NCBI GenBank assembly: GCA_001304875.1
Contig: BBZO01000029.1
Location: 1 to 48,747 of the forward strand
Length of the DNA stretch: 48,747 nucleotides
Direction: 5' to 3'
Source: Clostridia bacterium UC5.1-2E3
Lineage (GTDB): Bacteria; Bacillota; Clostridia; Lachnospirales; Lachnospiraceae
Shown here: piece after piece, positions 1 to 9,668 of the stretch
Layout of the letters: the number at the start of each line of letters is the position of its first letter
Position numbering within the stretch: the stretch's first letter is position 1
Notes under the pieces: generated by a model
Told to the model about the DNA's origin: nothing
Database searches by the model: none
What the model saw: only the letters and a program-made list of their open reading frames with translations
Translations under genes and position numbers: made by a program

Positions 1-662
1 CAGGCGCGGATGGGATGACGGCGGATGACGCCATGGACGGCGGTGCCGCGGAGCCGGTGCCGGGCGGTCCGGAGAGCGGAGTCGGCGCAGACGGAAGCGC
101 CGGGCCGGACAACAGCAAATATATCCTGGATTTTGGCGGCAGCATTCTGGAGCGGGATGCGGTGCCGGGAATCAATGATCTGATGGAGGCCTACTTCCGG
201 GCGGAACTGGATTGTGATGTGGAGACGCTCAACAGCCTTTTTACCTCCGGCGATACCAGCCAGGCCGAGGCGCAGAGGGCGGAGCTGGAGGCGCTCTGCC
301 AGTATGTGGAGGGATATGGAAATATCTCCTGCTACACAGTGCATGGCCCCACAGAGGATCTTTACATCGCCTACACCTACTACGAGACAAAATATTTTCT
401 GGCCGACAGCTGGGCGCCGGGGCTTGTGAACCCTTACGTACAGCGGCAGGAGGACGGGAGCTTTAAGATTTACGATGAAGAGCTGACGCCTGAAATGGAA
501 GAGTTTCTGGAGAAGGCGCAGGTCAATGAGGACGTGCATCTTCTGATCTCACAGGTGGACAGACAGCTGGCCCAGGTGCTTGAGACCGACGGGGAGCTGA
601 ATGCCATGGTGGAGTATCTGAAGCAGGGGAAAACGTACGAGACGGAAAGTCAGGGAGAATAA
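1..662 (+). CDS. Hypothetical protein, 5' end outside the window
   Basis: The reading frame is open from the left edge (first full codon at position 3) to TAA at 660-662, so the true start is probably upstream; an in-frame ATG lies at 15. The visible part begins with about 35 residues of Gly/Ala/Pro/Asp-rich linker, followed by a roughly 180-residue acidic globular domain (aromatic and acidic, with ETKYFLADSW and NPYVQRQEDGSFKIYDE). A compact domain after a low-complexity linker suggests the C-terminal part of a secreted or membrane-anchored protein, but no signal or membrane segment is visible here. I do not recognise the family. The stop lies 6 bases before queA, so the two are probably cotranscribed. 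Confidence 0.7.
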   Translation, partial: GADGMTADDAMDGGAAEPVPGGPESGVGADGSAGPDNSKYILDFGGSILERDAVPGINDLMEAYFRAELDCDVETLNSLFTSGDTSQAEAQRAELEALCQYVEGYGNISCYTVHGPTEDLYIAYTYYETKYFLADSWAPGLVNPYVQRQEDGSFKIYDEELTPEMEEFLEKAQVNEDVHLLISQVDRQLAQVLETDGELNAMVEYLKQGKTYETESQGE

Positions 663-668
663 TAAACG

Positions 669-1702
669 ATGGAGACAATGAACGTAAAGGATTTTTATTT
701 TGATTTGCCGCAGGAGCTGATCGCGCAGGATCCGCTGGAGGACCGCTCGGCGTCCCGGCTTCTGGTGCTTGATAAGGAGACGGGCGAGGTGGAGCACCGG
801 GTGTTTAAGGATATTTTATCTTATCTGAAGGCGGGGGACTGCCTGGTGATCAACGACACGAAGGTGATTCCGGCCCGGCTGTTTGGCGAGCGGGAGGGAA
901 CCCAGGCGAAGATCGAGGTTCTGCTGTTAAAGAGAAGGGAGAATGATATCTGGGAGACGTTGGTGAAGCCGGGGAAGAAGGCGAGGCCGGGCACCGTGAT
1001 TTCCTTTGGCGGCGGGATCCTGAAGGGGACGGTTCTCGACGTGGTGGACGAGGGAAACCGGCTGATCCAGTTCGAGTACGAGGGGATTTTCGAGGAGATT
1101 TTAGACCAGCTGGGACAGATGCCCCTGCCGCCCTACATCACGCATCAGCTCAAGGATAAGAACCGCTATCAGACGGTCTACGCAAAGCACGACGGCTCTG
1201 CCGCAGCGCCCACGGCGGGCCTGCATTTCACGAAAGAGCTGCTTAAGCAGATTGAGGAGATGGGCGTGAAGATCGCCCACGTGACGCTCCACGTGGGGCT
1301 GGGGACGTTCCGGCCGGTGAAGGTGGAGAACATCCTGGATCATCACATGCACTCGGAGTTCTACATTGTGGAGGAATCGGAGGCGGAGAAGATCAACAGC
1401 ACCAGACGGGAGGGCGGCCGCGTGATCTGCGTGGGCACCACCAGCTGCCGGACCATCGAATCGGCGTCGTCGGAGGACGGCGTGGTGAAAGCCGGGAGCG
1501 GCTGGACGGATATATTTATCTACCGGGTTATAAGTTCAAGGTGCTGGACTGCCTGATCACCAATTTCCATCTGCCGGAGTCCACGCTGGTGATGCTGGTC
1601 TCTGCGCTGGCCGGGCGTGAGCATGTGCTGGCGGCCTACGGGGAGGCGGTGAAGGAGCGGTACCGGTTCTTCAGCTTTGGGGATGCGATGTTTATTCATT
1701 AA
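669..1702 (+). CDS. queA: S-adenosylmethionine:tRNA ribosyltransferase-isomerase (frame broken once)
   Basis: QueA transfers and isomerises the ribosyl group of SAM onto 7-aminomethyl-deazaguanine in tRNA, giving epoxyqueuosine, the penultimate step of queuosine synthesis. Family marks are the start [15 protein letters not shown], the [16 protein letters not shown] block, [18 protein letters not shown] and, after the break, [13 protein letters not shown]. The frame breaks near 1523, where TACCGGG should read TACCCGGG; restoring one C gives 344 residues, the usual length, ending in [11 protein letters not shown] at TAA 1700-1702. The start is ATG 669, or ATG 678, which begins closer to the usual family start; GGGAG at 654-658 serves the first. 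The essential downstream region is intact, so the break is probably a read error. Confidence 0.93.
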
Positions 1703-1715
1703 GCGGGAAAAGGAG

Positions 1716-1758
1716 ACCTGCGGAGGCGAGGAGAAATCTTTGCGGCCGCAGGTTTTTT
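1716..1758 (+). terminator. Rho-independent terminator after queA
   Basis: ACCTGCGG (1716-1723) pairs with CCGCAGGT (1746-1753) and is followed by a T run. It lies 13 bases after the queA stop and separates queA from the next transcription unit. Confidence 0.8.
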
Positions 1759-1798
1759 ATTTATAGAAAGATTATTCCGAACATTGTTCCGAATGGCG

Positions 1799-1827
1799 TT
1801 GATATTATTCTTGTAAACGGGTATAAT
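1799..1827 (+). promoter_or_regulatory. Sigma-A promoter
   Basis: TTGATA (1799-1804), a 17-base spacer and a perfect TATAAT (1822-1827). It lies just after the queA terminator and should drive the small membrane protein gene and possibly rluB-ligA-metA. The leader to the GTG start at 1989 would be about 155 bases, unusually long. Confidence 0.75.
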
Positions 1828-1988
1828 TTTCTCATAATTTTTGGAGGCGGACAGGACAATCTTCCGCTACGGCGTGGCGTTTAGCGGGAAGAGAGCGGAG
1901 ATCGCTGCGGGGTAAGGCAGGCTTGACTTTCCCCCGGGAATCCACTATTATAAATGCTGCTATATATGGCATCGAAGGAGCTGAAGCT

Positions 1989-2378
1989 GTGATAAAACTA
2001 ATTCTGTTTGTGCTGATCGTCGGGGTGAAAATCCTTTTAACCAAGGGAATTTCCCTGGTGCTTGTACTCCTGTCTTTTGCCGTCAAAGGGGCTGCCTTAA
2101 AAGAGAATAAGACTGCCTGGAATGCCTATCTCATGGGGCTTACGGACCGCTTTGTGAGGCGTTTTGCCGCTGCTGTCTACGGAGGCGCGTCCCTGCTGTC
2201 GGCTCTGGTCATCTATGGGCTTTTTGTGTGGTTTGGATTCAGCCATCCTTTGCGGCTGGCTCTGGTGGTGCTGTTCTCCAGCACCGTGCTCACATGGGGG
2301 CGGTACAGAAAAAAGACGAGGGATGAGCTGGAGAATGCTTTGTTCCGCGTGAAAGAATCCATCGCGGAGGAGGTTTGA
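1989..2378 (+). CDS. Small hypothetical membrane protein
   Basis: A 129-residue protein starting at GTG 1989, chosen because GAAGGAG (1974-1980) sits 8 bases upstream; the in-frame ATG at 1923 has no ribosome binding site. Two N-terminal hydrophobic stretches (LILFVLIVGVKILL and LVLVLLSFAVKGAAL) are followed by a basic loop, two more hydrophobic segments (around GASLLSALVIYGLFVWF and LALVVLFSSTVLTW) and a charged C-terminal tail RYRKKTRDELENALFRVKE. This suggests three or four transmembrane helices with a cytoplasmic tail. No family is recognised. It has its own promoter and precedes rluB by 76 bases. Confidence 0.65.
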   Translation: MIKLILFVLIVGVKILLTKGISLVLVLLSFAVKGAALKENKTAWNAYLMGLTDRFVRRFAAAVYGGASLLSALVIYGLFVWFGFSHPLRLALVVLFSSTVLTWGRYRKKTRDELENALFRVKESIAEEV

Positions 2379-2454
2379 GGCTGACGTTCAAAAGAGAGAG
2401 CGGCCGGGAAAAACATAAAATGGAGATATTATAAAAATAAAAGGAGGAACCGCT

Positions 2455-3226
2455 GTGGCCGAGATACGCCTGAATAAATACCTAAGCGACGCCGGCGTCT
2501 GCTCCCGCCGGGAGGCCGACGTCTGATTGAGGCGGGAAAGGTCACTGTGGACGGCACGCCTGCCGCCGTCGGCATGAAAATCACTGAGGGGCAGTCCGTC
2601 GTCTGCGATGGGATTCCGGTGGGCGAAAAGGACGCGCCGGTGCTTCTGGCGGTCAACAAACCCCGCGGCGTCGTCTGCACCACCTCCGGCAAGGACCGGG
2701 CGGAGAACATCGTGGAATTTATTGGTTATCCCGTCCGCATCTACCCGGTGGGACGCCTGGACAAGGATTCCGAGGGCCTTCTTTTAATGACGAACCAGGG
2801 CGATCTGGTCAACCGCATCATGCGCGCCGGAAACCGCCACGAGAAAGAGTATCTGGTGAAAACCGATCAGCCGGTGACGGAGGCGTTTATCGAGAGCATG
2901 TCCGCCGGCGTATACTTAAAAGAACTGGATGTGACGACCCGCCCGTGCCGGGCGGAAAAACAGGGGTCCGCGAGTTTCGCATCGTGCTGACCCAGGGCCT
3001 TAACCGCCAGATCCGCCGCATGTGCGAGGCCCACGGCTTTAAGGTGGAGCGCCTTAAGCGGGTGCGGATTATGAACATCCGGCTGGGAGGCTTGAAGACG
3101 GGAGAGTACCGGGAAGTTTCCGGCAGGGAGTACGGGGAGCTTTTAAAGGAGCTGTCCGCATCCTCCAGCCTTCCGTATGCGGCGCAAAAAGAGAGAGAAG
3201 GAAGGAGCGGTCACCATGGAACATAA
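2455..3226 (+). CDS. rluB: Pseudouridine synthase, RsuA/RluB family (frame broken twice)
   Basis: The enzyme makes pseudouridine in ribosomal RNA, most likely the 23S site typical of RluB. It starts at GTG 2455 with AAGGAGG at 2441-2447. An N-terminal S4 domain (IRLNKYLSDAGVCSRREAD) is followed by the catalytic domain with the motif YPVGRLDKDSEGLLLMTN, whose Asp after RL is the catalytic residue, and later LTQGLNRQIRRMCEAHG. Frames break at 2520/2521 (one C lost) and in the A run 2956-2960 (one A lost); restoring both gives 257 residues. The 3' end overlaps ligA by 11 bases, suggesting translational coupling. Confidence 0.9.
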
Positions 3227-5168
3227 AATCCTTCGCATGAAGGAGCTGATAAAGACATTGAACGAGGCCGGCAAAGCTACTACCAGGAGAGCCGCGAGCT
3301 CATGAGCAACCGCGAGTACGACGGGCTGTACGACGAGCTGGCGGCCCTGGAGGCGGAGACGGGAGTCATTTTTGCCAACAGCCCCACGCAGAACGTGGGC
3401 TACGAGATTTTGAGCGCGCTTCCCAAGGAGCCCCACGAGCGCCCCATGCTGTCCTTAAACAAGACCAAGAGCGTGGAAGAGTTAAAGGAGTGGCTGGGAG
3501 ATCAGAAAGGGCTTCTGTCCTGGAAACTGGACGGGCTGACCATCGTTTTAACCTACCGGGACGGCGCGCTCTATAAGGCCGTGACCCGCGGAAACGGCGA
3601 GATCGGCGAGGTCATCACCGGCAACGCGCGGACATTCGTGAACCTGCCGCTGACCATCGCCTACAAGGGCGAGCTGGTGCTGCGCGGCGAGGCCGTCATC
3701 AAGTACGCCGACTTCGAGCGCATCAACCAGGAGATCGAGGACGTGGACGCCCGTTACAAGAACCCCCGCAACCTCTGCAGCGGCTCCGTGCGCCAGCTGA
3801 ACAGCGAGATCACCGCAAAGCGCGACGTGAACTTCTACGCGTTCTCCCTGGTGAAGGCGGAGGACGTGGATTTTAAAAACAGCCGCGAGGAGCAGTTCAA
3901 ATGGCTTGCGTCCATGGGATTTTCGGTGGTAGAATATAAGACAGCCACATCGGAAAACATCGAGGAGCTGGTCAGAGAGTTTTCTGAGAATATCGTGAAC
4001 AACGAGGTTCCGTCGGACGGCCTGGTGCTTCTCTACGACGACATCGAGTACGGCCAGGCCCTGGGAAGGACCGCCAAATTCCCCAGGGATTCCATCGCGT
4101 TTAAATGGGCCGACGAGGTGCAGGAGACCACGCTCTCCTACATCGAGTGGAGCCCGTCGCGCACCGGCTCATCAACCCGGTGGCAGTGTTCGAGCCGGTG
4201 GAGCTGGAGGGCACCACGGTCAGCCGCGCAGCTGCATAACATAAGCATTCTGGAGTCGTTGAAGCTTGGCGAGGGCGACCGGATCACGGTCTACAAGGCC
4301 AACATGATCATCCCCCAGATCGCTGAGAATCTGACCCGCAGCGGCACGGTGCGCATTCCCTCGGAGTGCCCGGTCTGCCAGGGAAAGACGGAGATCCGCC
4401 AGGTGAACGACGTGCGCTCCCTCTACTGCACCAACCGGCCTGTCAGGCTAAGCATGTGAAGCGGTTTGCGCTCCTGGTGAGCCGCGACGCGCTGAATATC
4501 GACGGGCTGTCGGAGGCGACGCTGGAGAAATTTATCGGAGCCGGTTTCATCCACGAGTACGCCGACATCTTCCACCTGGACCGCCACCGCGAGACCATCG
4601 TGGAGATGGAGGGCTTCGGCGAGAAGTCCTACGAAAACCTCCAGGCGGCGCTGGAGAAGGGGAGAAACACCACGCTTCCCCGCGTGATCTACGGGCTGGG
4701 AATCCCCGGCATCGGGCTGGCCAACGCGAAGATGCTGACCAGGGAATTTAAGGGGGATTTCGAGGCCATGCGCCATGCTGACAAGGACGCCCTGGTGGCC
4801 GTGGACGGCATCGGGGACGTGCTGGCGGACAGCTTCATCGGGTATTTTGCCGACGGGGAGAACGCCCGGAGAGTAGATCACCTTCTGAAGGAGCTTGTGA
4901 TCGAGAAGGAGGACTGGTCCGGCGGGAGCGGAGCGCTGGAGGGAAAGACGTTCGTGATCACCGGGTCGCTTGAGCATTTTTCCAACCGCAAGGAGCTGCA
5001 GGCAAAGATCGAGGAGCTGGGCGGCAAGGTGACCGGGTCCGTGACTGCGAAGACCAGCTATCTCATCAACAACGATGTGACATCGTCATCGTCAAAAAAT
5101 AAAAAGGCCAGGGAGCTGGGGATCGAGATCCTCTCGGAGGAGGATTTCTTAAAAATGATCCAGCCTAG
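3216..5168 (+). CDS. ligA: NAD-dependent DNA ligase (frame broken six times)
   Basis: LigA seals nicks using NAD+. The start is ATG 3216 after GGAAGGAG (3200-3207). After reconstruction the order is an N-terminal Ia region, the adenylation domain with nucleophile Lys about 104 in WKLDGL, an OB fold ([17 protein letters not shown]), a four-Cys zinc finger (CPVCQGK and YCTNPAC), helix-hairpin-helix repeats ([24 protein letters not shown]) and a C-terminal BRCT domain ([18 protein letters not shown]). Single-base losses lie near 3276, 4168, 4229, 4232, 4435 and 5165. The last hides the stop: CAGCCTAG should read CAG CCC TAG, which ends the protein at 5168 and removes an apparent in-frame fusion to metA. 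The corrected length is 652 residues, normal for the family. Confidence 0.93.
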
Positions 5169-5193
5169 GCCGGAGGAAAAAGGGGAGAGAAGT

Positions 5194-6098
5194 ATGCCGA
5201 TTAAAATACAGAAGGATCTGCCGGCCAAGGCGATCCTGGAGTCGGAAAATATATTTATGATGGACGAGGACCGGGCCATGAGCCAGGACATCCGTCCGCT
5301 GGAGATACTGATTTTAAATCTGATGCCGATTAAGGAGGACACGGAGACCCAGCTTCTGCGGCTCTGTCCAACACGCCGATCCAGGTGGACATCACCTTTC
5401 TGATGCTGTCCTCCCATGTGTCGAAGAACACGTCGGCCAGCCATCTCAATAAATTTTACATCACCTTCGATGAGATCAAAAACGCCGTTTTGACGGCATG
5501 ATCATCACGGCGCGCCGGTGGAAATTATGAGTACGAGGACGTGGATTACTGGCCGGAGGTCTGCGAGATCATGGAGTGGAGCAAGACGCACGTGACTTCC
5601 ACGCTGCACTCCTGCTGGGGAGCCCAGGCGGGACTCTACTACCACTACGGGATCCCCAAATACCAGAGGGCAAAGAAGCTCTCCGGCATCTACCGCCACC
5701 GCCTGCTGGCGAGGGGCGTGCCGCTGGTGCGGGGCTTCGACGACTATTTCAACGCACCCCATTCCAGGTATACGGAGGTGCGCCGGGAGGACATTTTAAA
5801 GCACCCGGAGCTTGAGATTCTGGCGGAATCCGACGAGGCGGGGATCTTCCTGGTGGTGAGCCGGGACGGCCGCCAGGTGTTCATCCAGGGCCATCCGGAG
5901 TATGACCGCATGACGCTCAACAACGAGTATCACAGGGACGTGAACAAGGGCCTCGACCCGGAGCTTCCCTGCAATTACTACGAGGACAACGATCCGTTCT
6001 CCGTTCCCGCTCTGACCTGGAGAAATATGTCCAACACACTGTTCACCAACTGGCTGAATTTCTATGTTTACCAGGTGACGCCCTACATTCTGGAATAA
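5194..6098 (+). CDS. metA: Homoserine O-acyltransferase, MetA family (frame broken four times)
   Basis: MetA activates homoserine with an acyl group (acetyl-CoA or succinyl-CoA) for methionine synthesis. It starts [19 protein letters not shown] at ATG 5194 with a GGAGG-type site just upstream. Family residues are visible: the Cys nucleophile in [15 protein letters not shown] and the C-terminal QGHPEYD. One base is missing near each of 5360, 5482, 5510 and 5529; restoring all four gives 302 residues, the normal length. The dense cluster of breaks between 5360 and 5530 affects only the middle of the gene. Acyl-donor preference cannot be told by eye; in many Firmicutes it is acetyl-CoA. Confidence 0.92.
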
Positions 6099-6156
6099 GG
6101 GCGCCATTAAAAATATGATACATTTTGAATAACGAGCAAATTTTCCCAATATGTAG

Positions 6157-6185
6157 TTGTGCATCATGGCAAAAAGTGGTATATT
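6157..6185 (+). promoter_or_regulatory. Candidate promoter for the XRE-type regulator
   Basis: TTGTGC (6157-6162), a 17-base spacer and TATATT (6180-6185), 85 bases before the ATG of the next gene. Both hexamers are imperfect, but the spacing is ideal and the surrounding DNA is AT-rich. Confidence 0.5.
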
Positions 6186-6269
6186 CTCATAGAAAGCACG
6201 CGGCGCACCAGCGCGGCATGCCGGTATTGCATGAGGTAAATAATAAAAATACAGATGGGAGTGGATAGG

Positions 6270-6680
6270 ATGTATAATCCTGGTGAAGAAATCAGGAAGA
6301 TCAGTGAGCGGGTGGCAAGGTTATGTGAAATCAAGGGCGTTTCCAGGGAGGCGTTAGCCGGAGTGCTGGAAAAACCAGAATCTGAAGTACAGGACATGCT
6401 GGACGGCAGGACAGCCCCGGAGCTTCTGGATCTGTTCAGAATGTGCGGCGCCCTGGAGGTTTCCATCGAAGAGCTGCTGATATCCGGCGTCCTTGAAAAG
6501 GAGGCGGATCACAAGATCGTCGTCACTTCCGATCCCGCTGTGAGAGCATTCCACAGACTGTCTGAGGAGGAGAGGAATTTCATTTCCCTTTTCCGCTATC
6601 TGCCGGAGAGAAAGAAAAAACTTATGCGCATCTACATGGAGATGCTGGTCGCGTACGACTCGGCCAGACTGTTTGACTGA
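6270..6680 (+). CDS. Small HTH (XRE-like) regulator
   Basis: A 136-residue protein read from ATG 6270, preferred over ATG 6255 because GGGAG (6257-6261) lies 8 bases before it. Residues about 5-65 fit a helix-turn-helix of the XRE/Cro type (EEIRKISERVARLCEIKGVSREALAG, then a recognition-helix-like ESEVQDMLDG, then DLFRMCGALEVSIEELL). The C-terminal half (LSEEERNFISLFRYLPERKKKLM) is helical and basic and may mediate dimerisation or partner binding. It is monocistronic, with its own promoter and a strong terminator. Target unknown. Confidence 0.7.
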   Translation: MYNPGEEIRKISERVARLCEIKGVSREALAGVLEKPESEVQDMLDGRTAPELLDLFRMCGALEVSIEELLISGVLEKEADHKIVVTSDPAVRAFHRLSEEERNFISLFRYLPERKKKLMRIYMEMLVAYDSARLFD

Positions 6681-6729
6681 TATACGGACAATACGAGGAA
6701 TTTGCCGATTCTGTCTGATTAGAGCCGGA

Positions 6730-6760
6730 GACACGGGATGATTTGCCCCGTGTCTTTTTT
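6730..6760 (+). terminator. Rho-independent terminator
   Basis: GACACGGG (6730-6737) pairs with CCCGTGTC (6747-6754) and runs into six Ts (6755-6760). It ends the XRE-type regulator unit and sits next to the 3' end of the convergent SpoVB-like gene. Confidence 0.85.
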
Positions 6761-6765
6761 GATTT

Positions 6766-8289
6766 CTACGGCTCAGAGGGCTCCGGCCGGTGAAGCAGTC
6801 CCAGCAGCCCGCCGTACACCGCCGTCAGCACCGCAATCTGCGCGCCGGGCACCACAAATTCCACTTCCACGGCCCGGCTTAAGTCCCGCCATGCAGGCGC
6901 GAGAGCGTACAAAATTCCCACCGAAATCACCAGGCAGACGCCCGGTTTCACGATCATGCTGACCGCATCCAGAGGAAAGCCCACCTGTTTTCCCAGGGCA
7001 GACATGTGCAGCAGAGCCAGAAACAGCTCGCTGGCCAGCATCCCCCAGAGGTAAGCCAGGATCCCGTGCCGCGGAATCAGGAATACGACGAAGGCCAGCC
7101 TGAGAAGCAGGGCCAGCACGTTGTGCACAAAGGTGAGCCGCGTCTCCCCCAGACCGTTTAACACGCTTCCCATGGTGGTGGCCAGGTACATGAAAGGGCA
7201 GAGCCAGGCCAGAGTGGTGATGAAATCGCCCGCCGATGCGTTGTGGAACACGATTCTGCCCAGGGAATCCCCGAAGATGGTGAACACGCCGATGCAGAGG
7301 ATTCCCATATACAGGCTGTAGCGCAGCGCCATGGCGATGGTTCTGCGGATGCGCGCGCCGTTTCCCAGCGCCTGGGCCTCGGCCACCGCAGGGAGCAGCA
7401 TGACCGACAGCGAGTTGGTGATGGCGGAGGGGAACAGGATGAAGGGGAGAGCCATTCCCGTGAGCACGCCGTAGACGCTTAACGCCTCGCTGCCCGTGAG
7501 GCCGAACATGTTCAGACGGTCGGGGATGAAAACTGCTTCCAGGCTCTGCAGGAGATTGAGCACCAGGCGGTTTCCCATGAGCGGAAACGCCAGGGCCATC
7601 AAGGCGGGGGCCATGGCGGAAAAACCAGACGGGCGGTCTTCTGCCGGATCCGTGGCGGGACTGCCTTTTCCATTTCCCGCGGTCAGCCCGTAGACCAGAA
7701 GGCTGTAGACCGCCGAGGCCGCCTCGCCGATCACCATGGCCCAGACGGCCAGCGCCACCGTGACCTCCTTCCCCTGCTCAGAATATATATCCGCCACAAG
7801 AAATACAAAAAAAATCCGTATGACCTGTTCCACCAGCTGGGAGACGGCGGGCACCCTGGCTTTCCTGAGCCCATAGTAGTAGCCGCAGATACACGCGTGA
7901 ACCGCGCAGAACGGAATGGACAGGGCCATGACCGGCAGAAGCGGGCCGCAGGCCGGCTCCAGCAGGAAATACTCTGCCAGGCGTCGTGAAAACAGAAGAT
8001 GGATGCGGTCAGCGCTGCGGCAATGGAGAGCGAGATGAAAGTCCTGTGCGAAGCGCCTCCCGCCCGCGGCGGGCGCGGAGGCCACCAGCTGGGAGATGGC
8101 GGTCTGGATGGAGCCGGCGCACAGTGCGAAGGCGATCCCGTGAACCGGAAAGATCATCTGATACAGCCCCAGTCCCTCCGCCCCGATGGCGCGCGACAGG
8201 AAAATACGGTAGAAAAAGCCGAGAATACGGCTTAAAAAGCCGGTGACCGTCAGAATCAGAGTTCCCATGAGGATAGGGTATTTGTTCAT
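6766..8289 (-). CDS. spoVB: SpoVB/MurJ-type lipid-linked polysaccharide flippase (three compensating breaks)
   Basis: A polytopic membrane protein of the polysaccharide-biosynthesis / MATE-like MOP superfamily. The start ILTVTGFLSRILGFFYRIFLSRAIGAEGLGLYQM is characteristic of SpoVB, which is needed for spore cortex peptidoglycan in Bacillus; paralogs flip other lipid-linked sugars. Between about 7977 and 8050 the frame is wrong: adding one base near 7977, 8035 and 8050 converts a nonsense stretch into a hydrophobic helix (ISLSIAAALTASIFCF) and gives 508 residues. Because three losses restore frame, the open frame looks intact at first sight. The minus-strand start (8289) has GGAG a few bases before it. 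It could be a non-sporulation paralog. Confidence 0.85.
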   Translation of the reverse strand: MNKYPILMGTLILTVTGFLSRILGFFYRIFLSRAIGAEGLGLYQMIFPVHGIAFALCAGSIQTAISQLVASAPAAGGRRFAQDFHLALHCRSADRIHLLFSRRLAEYFLLEPACGPLLPVMALSIPFCAVHACICGYYYGLRKARVPAVSQLVEQVIRIFFVFLVADIYSEQGKEVTVALAVWAMVIGEAASAVYSLLVYGLTAGNGKGSPATDPAEDRPSGFSAMAPALMALAFPLMGNRLVLNLLQSLEAVFIPDRLNMFGLTGSEALSVYGVLTGMALPFILFPSAITNSLSVMLLPAVAEAQALGNGARIRRTIAMALRYSLYMGILCIGVFTIFGDSLGRIVFHNASAGDFITTLAWLCPFMYLATTMGSVLNGLGETRLTFVHNVLALLLRLAFVVFLIPRHGILAYLWGMLASELFLALLHMSALGKQVGFPLDAVSMIVKPGVCLVISVGILYALAPAWRDLSRAVEVEFVVPGAQIAVLTAVYGGLLGLLHRPEPSEP

Positions 8290-8350
8290 TTTTACTCCGG
8301 AAAGAGGGAATCACTATCATTATATTTCCGCGTACACCGGTTATTCCTAC

Positions 8351-8378
8351 TTGAGTTTTGGGGAATATACTATATAAT
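8351..8378 (+). promoter_or_regulatory. Promoter of the iron-sulfur / tRNA thiolation operon
   Basis: TTGAGT (8351-8356), a 16-base spacer and a perfect TATAAT (8373-8378), 70 bases before the cysteine desulfurase ATG. The leader holds an imperfect palindrome, TAGTT ... AACTA, that could be an operator, but no regulator gene is adjacent. Confidence 0.7.
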
Positions 8379-8448
8379 AGTAGTCGTAGATGAAGCTTTT
8401 AACTTTAGTTCTACAGAAAACTACAAGAACAAGAAAGGCGGATTTAAC

Positions 8449-9639
8449 ATGAAACAGACGATTTATCTGGACAATGCGGCGACTACCAGAGTTCGCCCGG
8501 AGGTGGTGGAGGCCATGATCCCGTATTTCACGGAGCTCTACGGCAACCCGTCCTCCGTCTACGAATTTGCATCCCCGGCGAAGCAGGCCATCACGGCGGC
8601 CAGGGAGACCATCGCGGGCGCGCTGGGAGCGAAGCCGCAGGAGATATATTTCACAGGAGGAGGAAGCGAGTCCGACAACTGGGCGCTGAAGGCCACCGCC
8701 GAGGCGTACCAGGCGAAGGGAAAGCACATCATCACCACGAAGATCGAGCACCACGCGATCCTGCACACCTGCGAATACCTGGAAAAGCACGGATTTGAGG
8801 TCACCTATCTGGACGTGGATGAGTTCGGCACGGTGAAGCTGGATGAGCTCAGGAAGGCCATCCGTCCCGACACCATCCTGATATCCGTGATGTTTGCCAA
8901 CAACGAGATCGGCACCATCCAGCCTGTAAAGGAGATCGGAGCCATCGCGAAGGAGCACGGGATTTTGTTCCACACCGATGCGGTGCAGGCCTTCGGCCAC
9001 GAGCCCATCGACGTGGATGAGTTAAATATCGACATGCTCAGCGCCAGCGGCCACAAGTTAAACGGCCCCAAGGGCGTGGGCTTCCTCTATATCCGCACGG
9101 GCGTGAAGATACGTTCCTTCATCCACGGCGGCGCCCAGGAGAGAAAGCGCCGCGGCGGCACCGAGAACGTCCCCGGCATCGTGGGCCTGGGAAAGGCCAC
9201 GGAGATCGCCATGGCAAATTTAGAGGAGAATAAAGAGAAAGAGGCGAAGCTCAGAGACTACCTGATCGGCCGCGTGTTAAAGGAAGTGCCGTTCACCCGT
9301 CTGAACGGACATCCCACCGAGAGGCTTTCCAACAATGCCAATTTCGCGTTCCAGTTTATCGAGGGAGAGTCCCTTCTCATCATGCTGGACATGGATGGAA
9401 TCTGCGGTTCCAGCGGCTCCGCGTGCACGTCCGGCTCCCTGGATCCGTCCCACGTGCTGCTGGCCATCGGCCTGCCCCACGAGATCGCCCATGGATCCTT
9501 ACGCCTCACGCTCAGCGAGACCAACACGAAGGAGGAGATGGATTTCGTGGTGGAGAGCATCAAACGGATCGTGGAGAGACTGCGCTCCATGTCCCCGCTC
9601 TATGAGGATTATATGAAGAAGCACGGAGAAGCACAGTAG
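8449..9639 (+). CDS. nifS: Cysteine desulfurase (NifS/IscS family)
   Basis: A pyridoxal-phosphate enzyme that takes sulfur from cysteine as a protein persulfide and passes it to the iron-sulfur scaffold and to MnmA. It has 396 residues and is intact. The start is IYLDNAATTRVRPEV; the PLP lysine is Lys203 in SASGHKLNGPKG; the mobile catalytic Cys326 lies in SGSACTSGSLDPSHVL. The adjacent nifU-like scaffold and mnmA supply both sulfur acceptors, which supports the assignment. The name nifS or iscS is a matter of convention for this branch; no nitrogen-fixation genes are present. Confidence 0.95.
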   Translation: MKQTIYLDNAATTRVRPEVVEAMIPYFTELYGNPSSVYEFASPAKQAITAARETIAGALGAKPQEIYFTGGGSESDNWALKATAEAYQAKGKHIITTKIEHHAILHTCEYLEKHGFEVTYLDVDEFGTVKLDELRKAIRPDTILISVMFANNEIGTIQPVKEIGAIAKEHGILFHTDAVQAFGHEPIDVDELNIDMLSASGHKLNGPKGVGFLYIRTGVKIRSFIHGGAQERKRRGGTENVPGIVGLGKATEIAMANLEENKEKEAKLRDYLIGRVLKEVPFTRLNGHPTERLSNNANFAFQFIEGESLLIMLDMDGICGSSGSACTSGSLDPSHVLLAIGLPHEIAHGSLRLTLSETNTKEEMDFVVESIKRIVERLRSMSPLYEDYMKKHGEAQ

Positions 9640-9668
9640 AAAACGACAGAGACAGGAGAGTAAGATAT

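Noticed and set aside
4366..5403. An open frame that runs from ligA straight into metA, as if the proteins were fused
   Set aside because: Restoring one C in CAGCCTAG gives a TAG stop at the normal end of LigA, and metA has its own ribosome binding site and start.
8347..9000. A 217-codon minus-strand frame over the cysteine desulfurase gene
   Set aside because: It is antisense to a clearly coding, intact gene and has no start signal.
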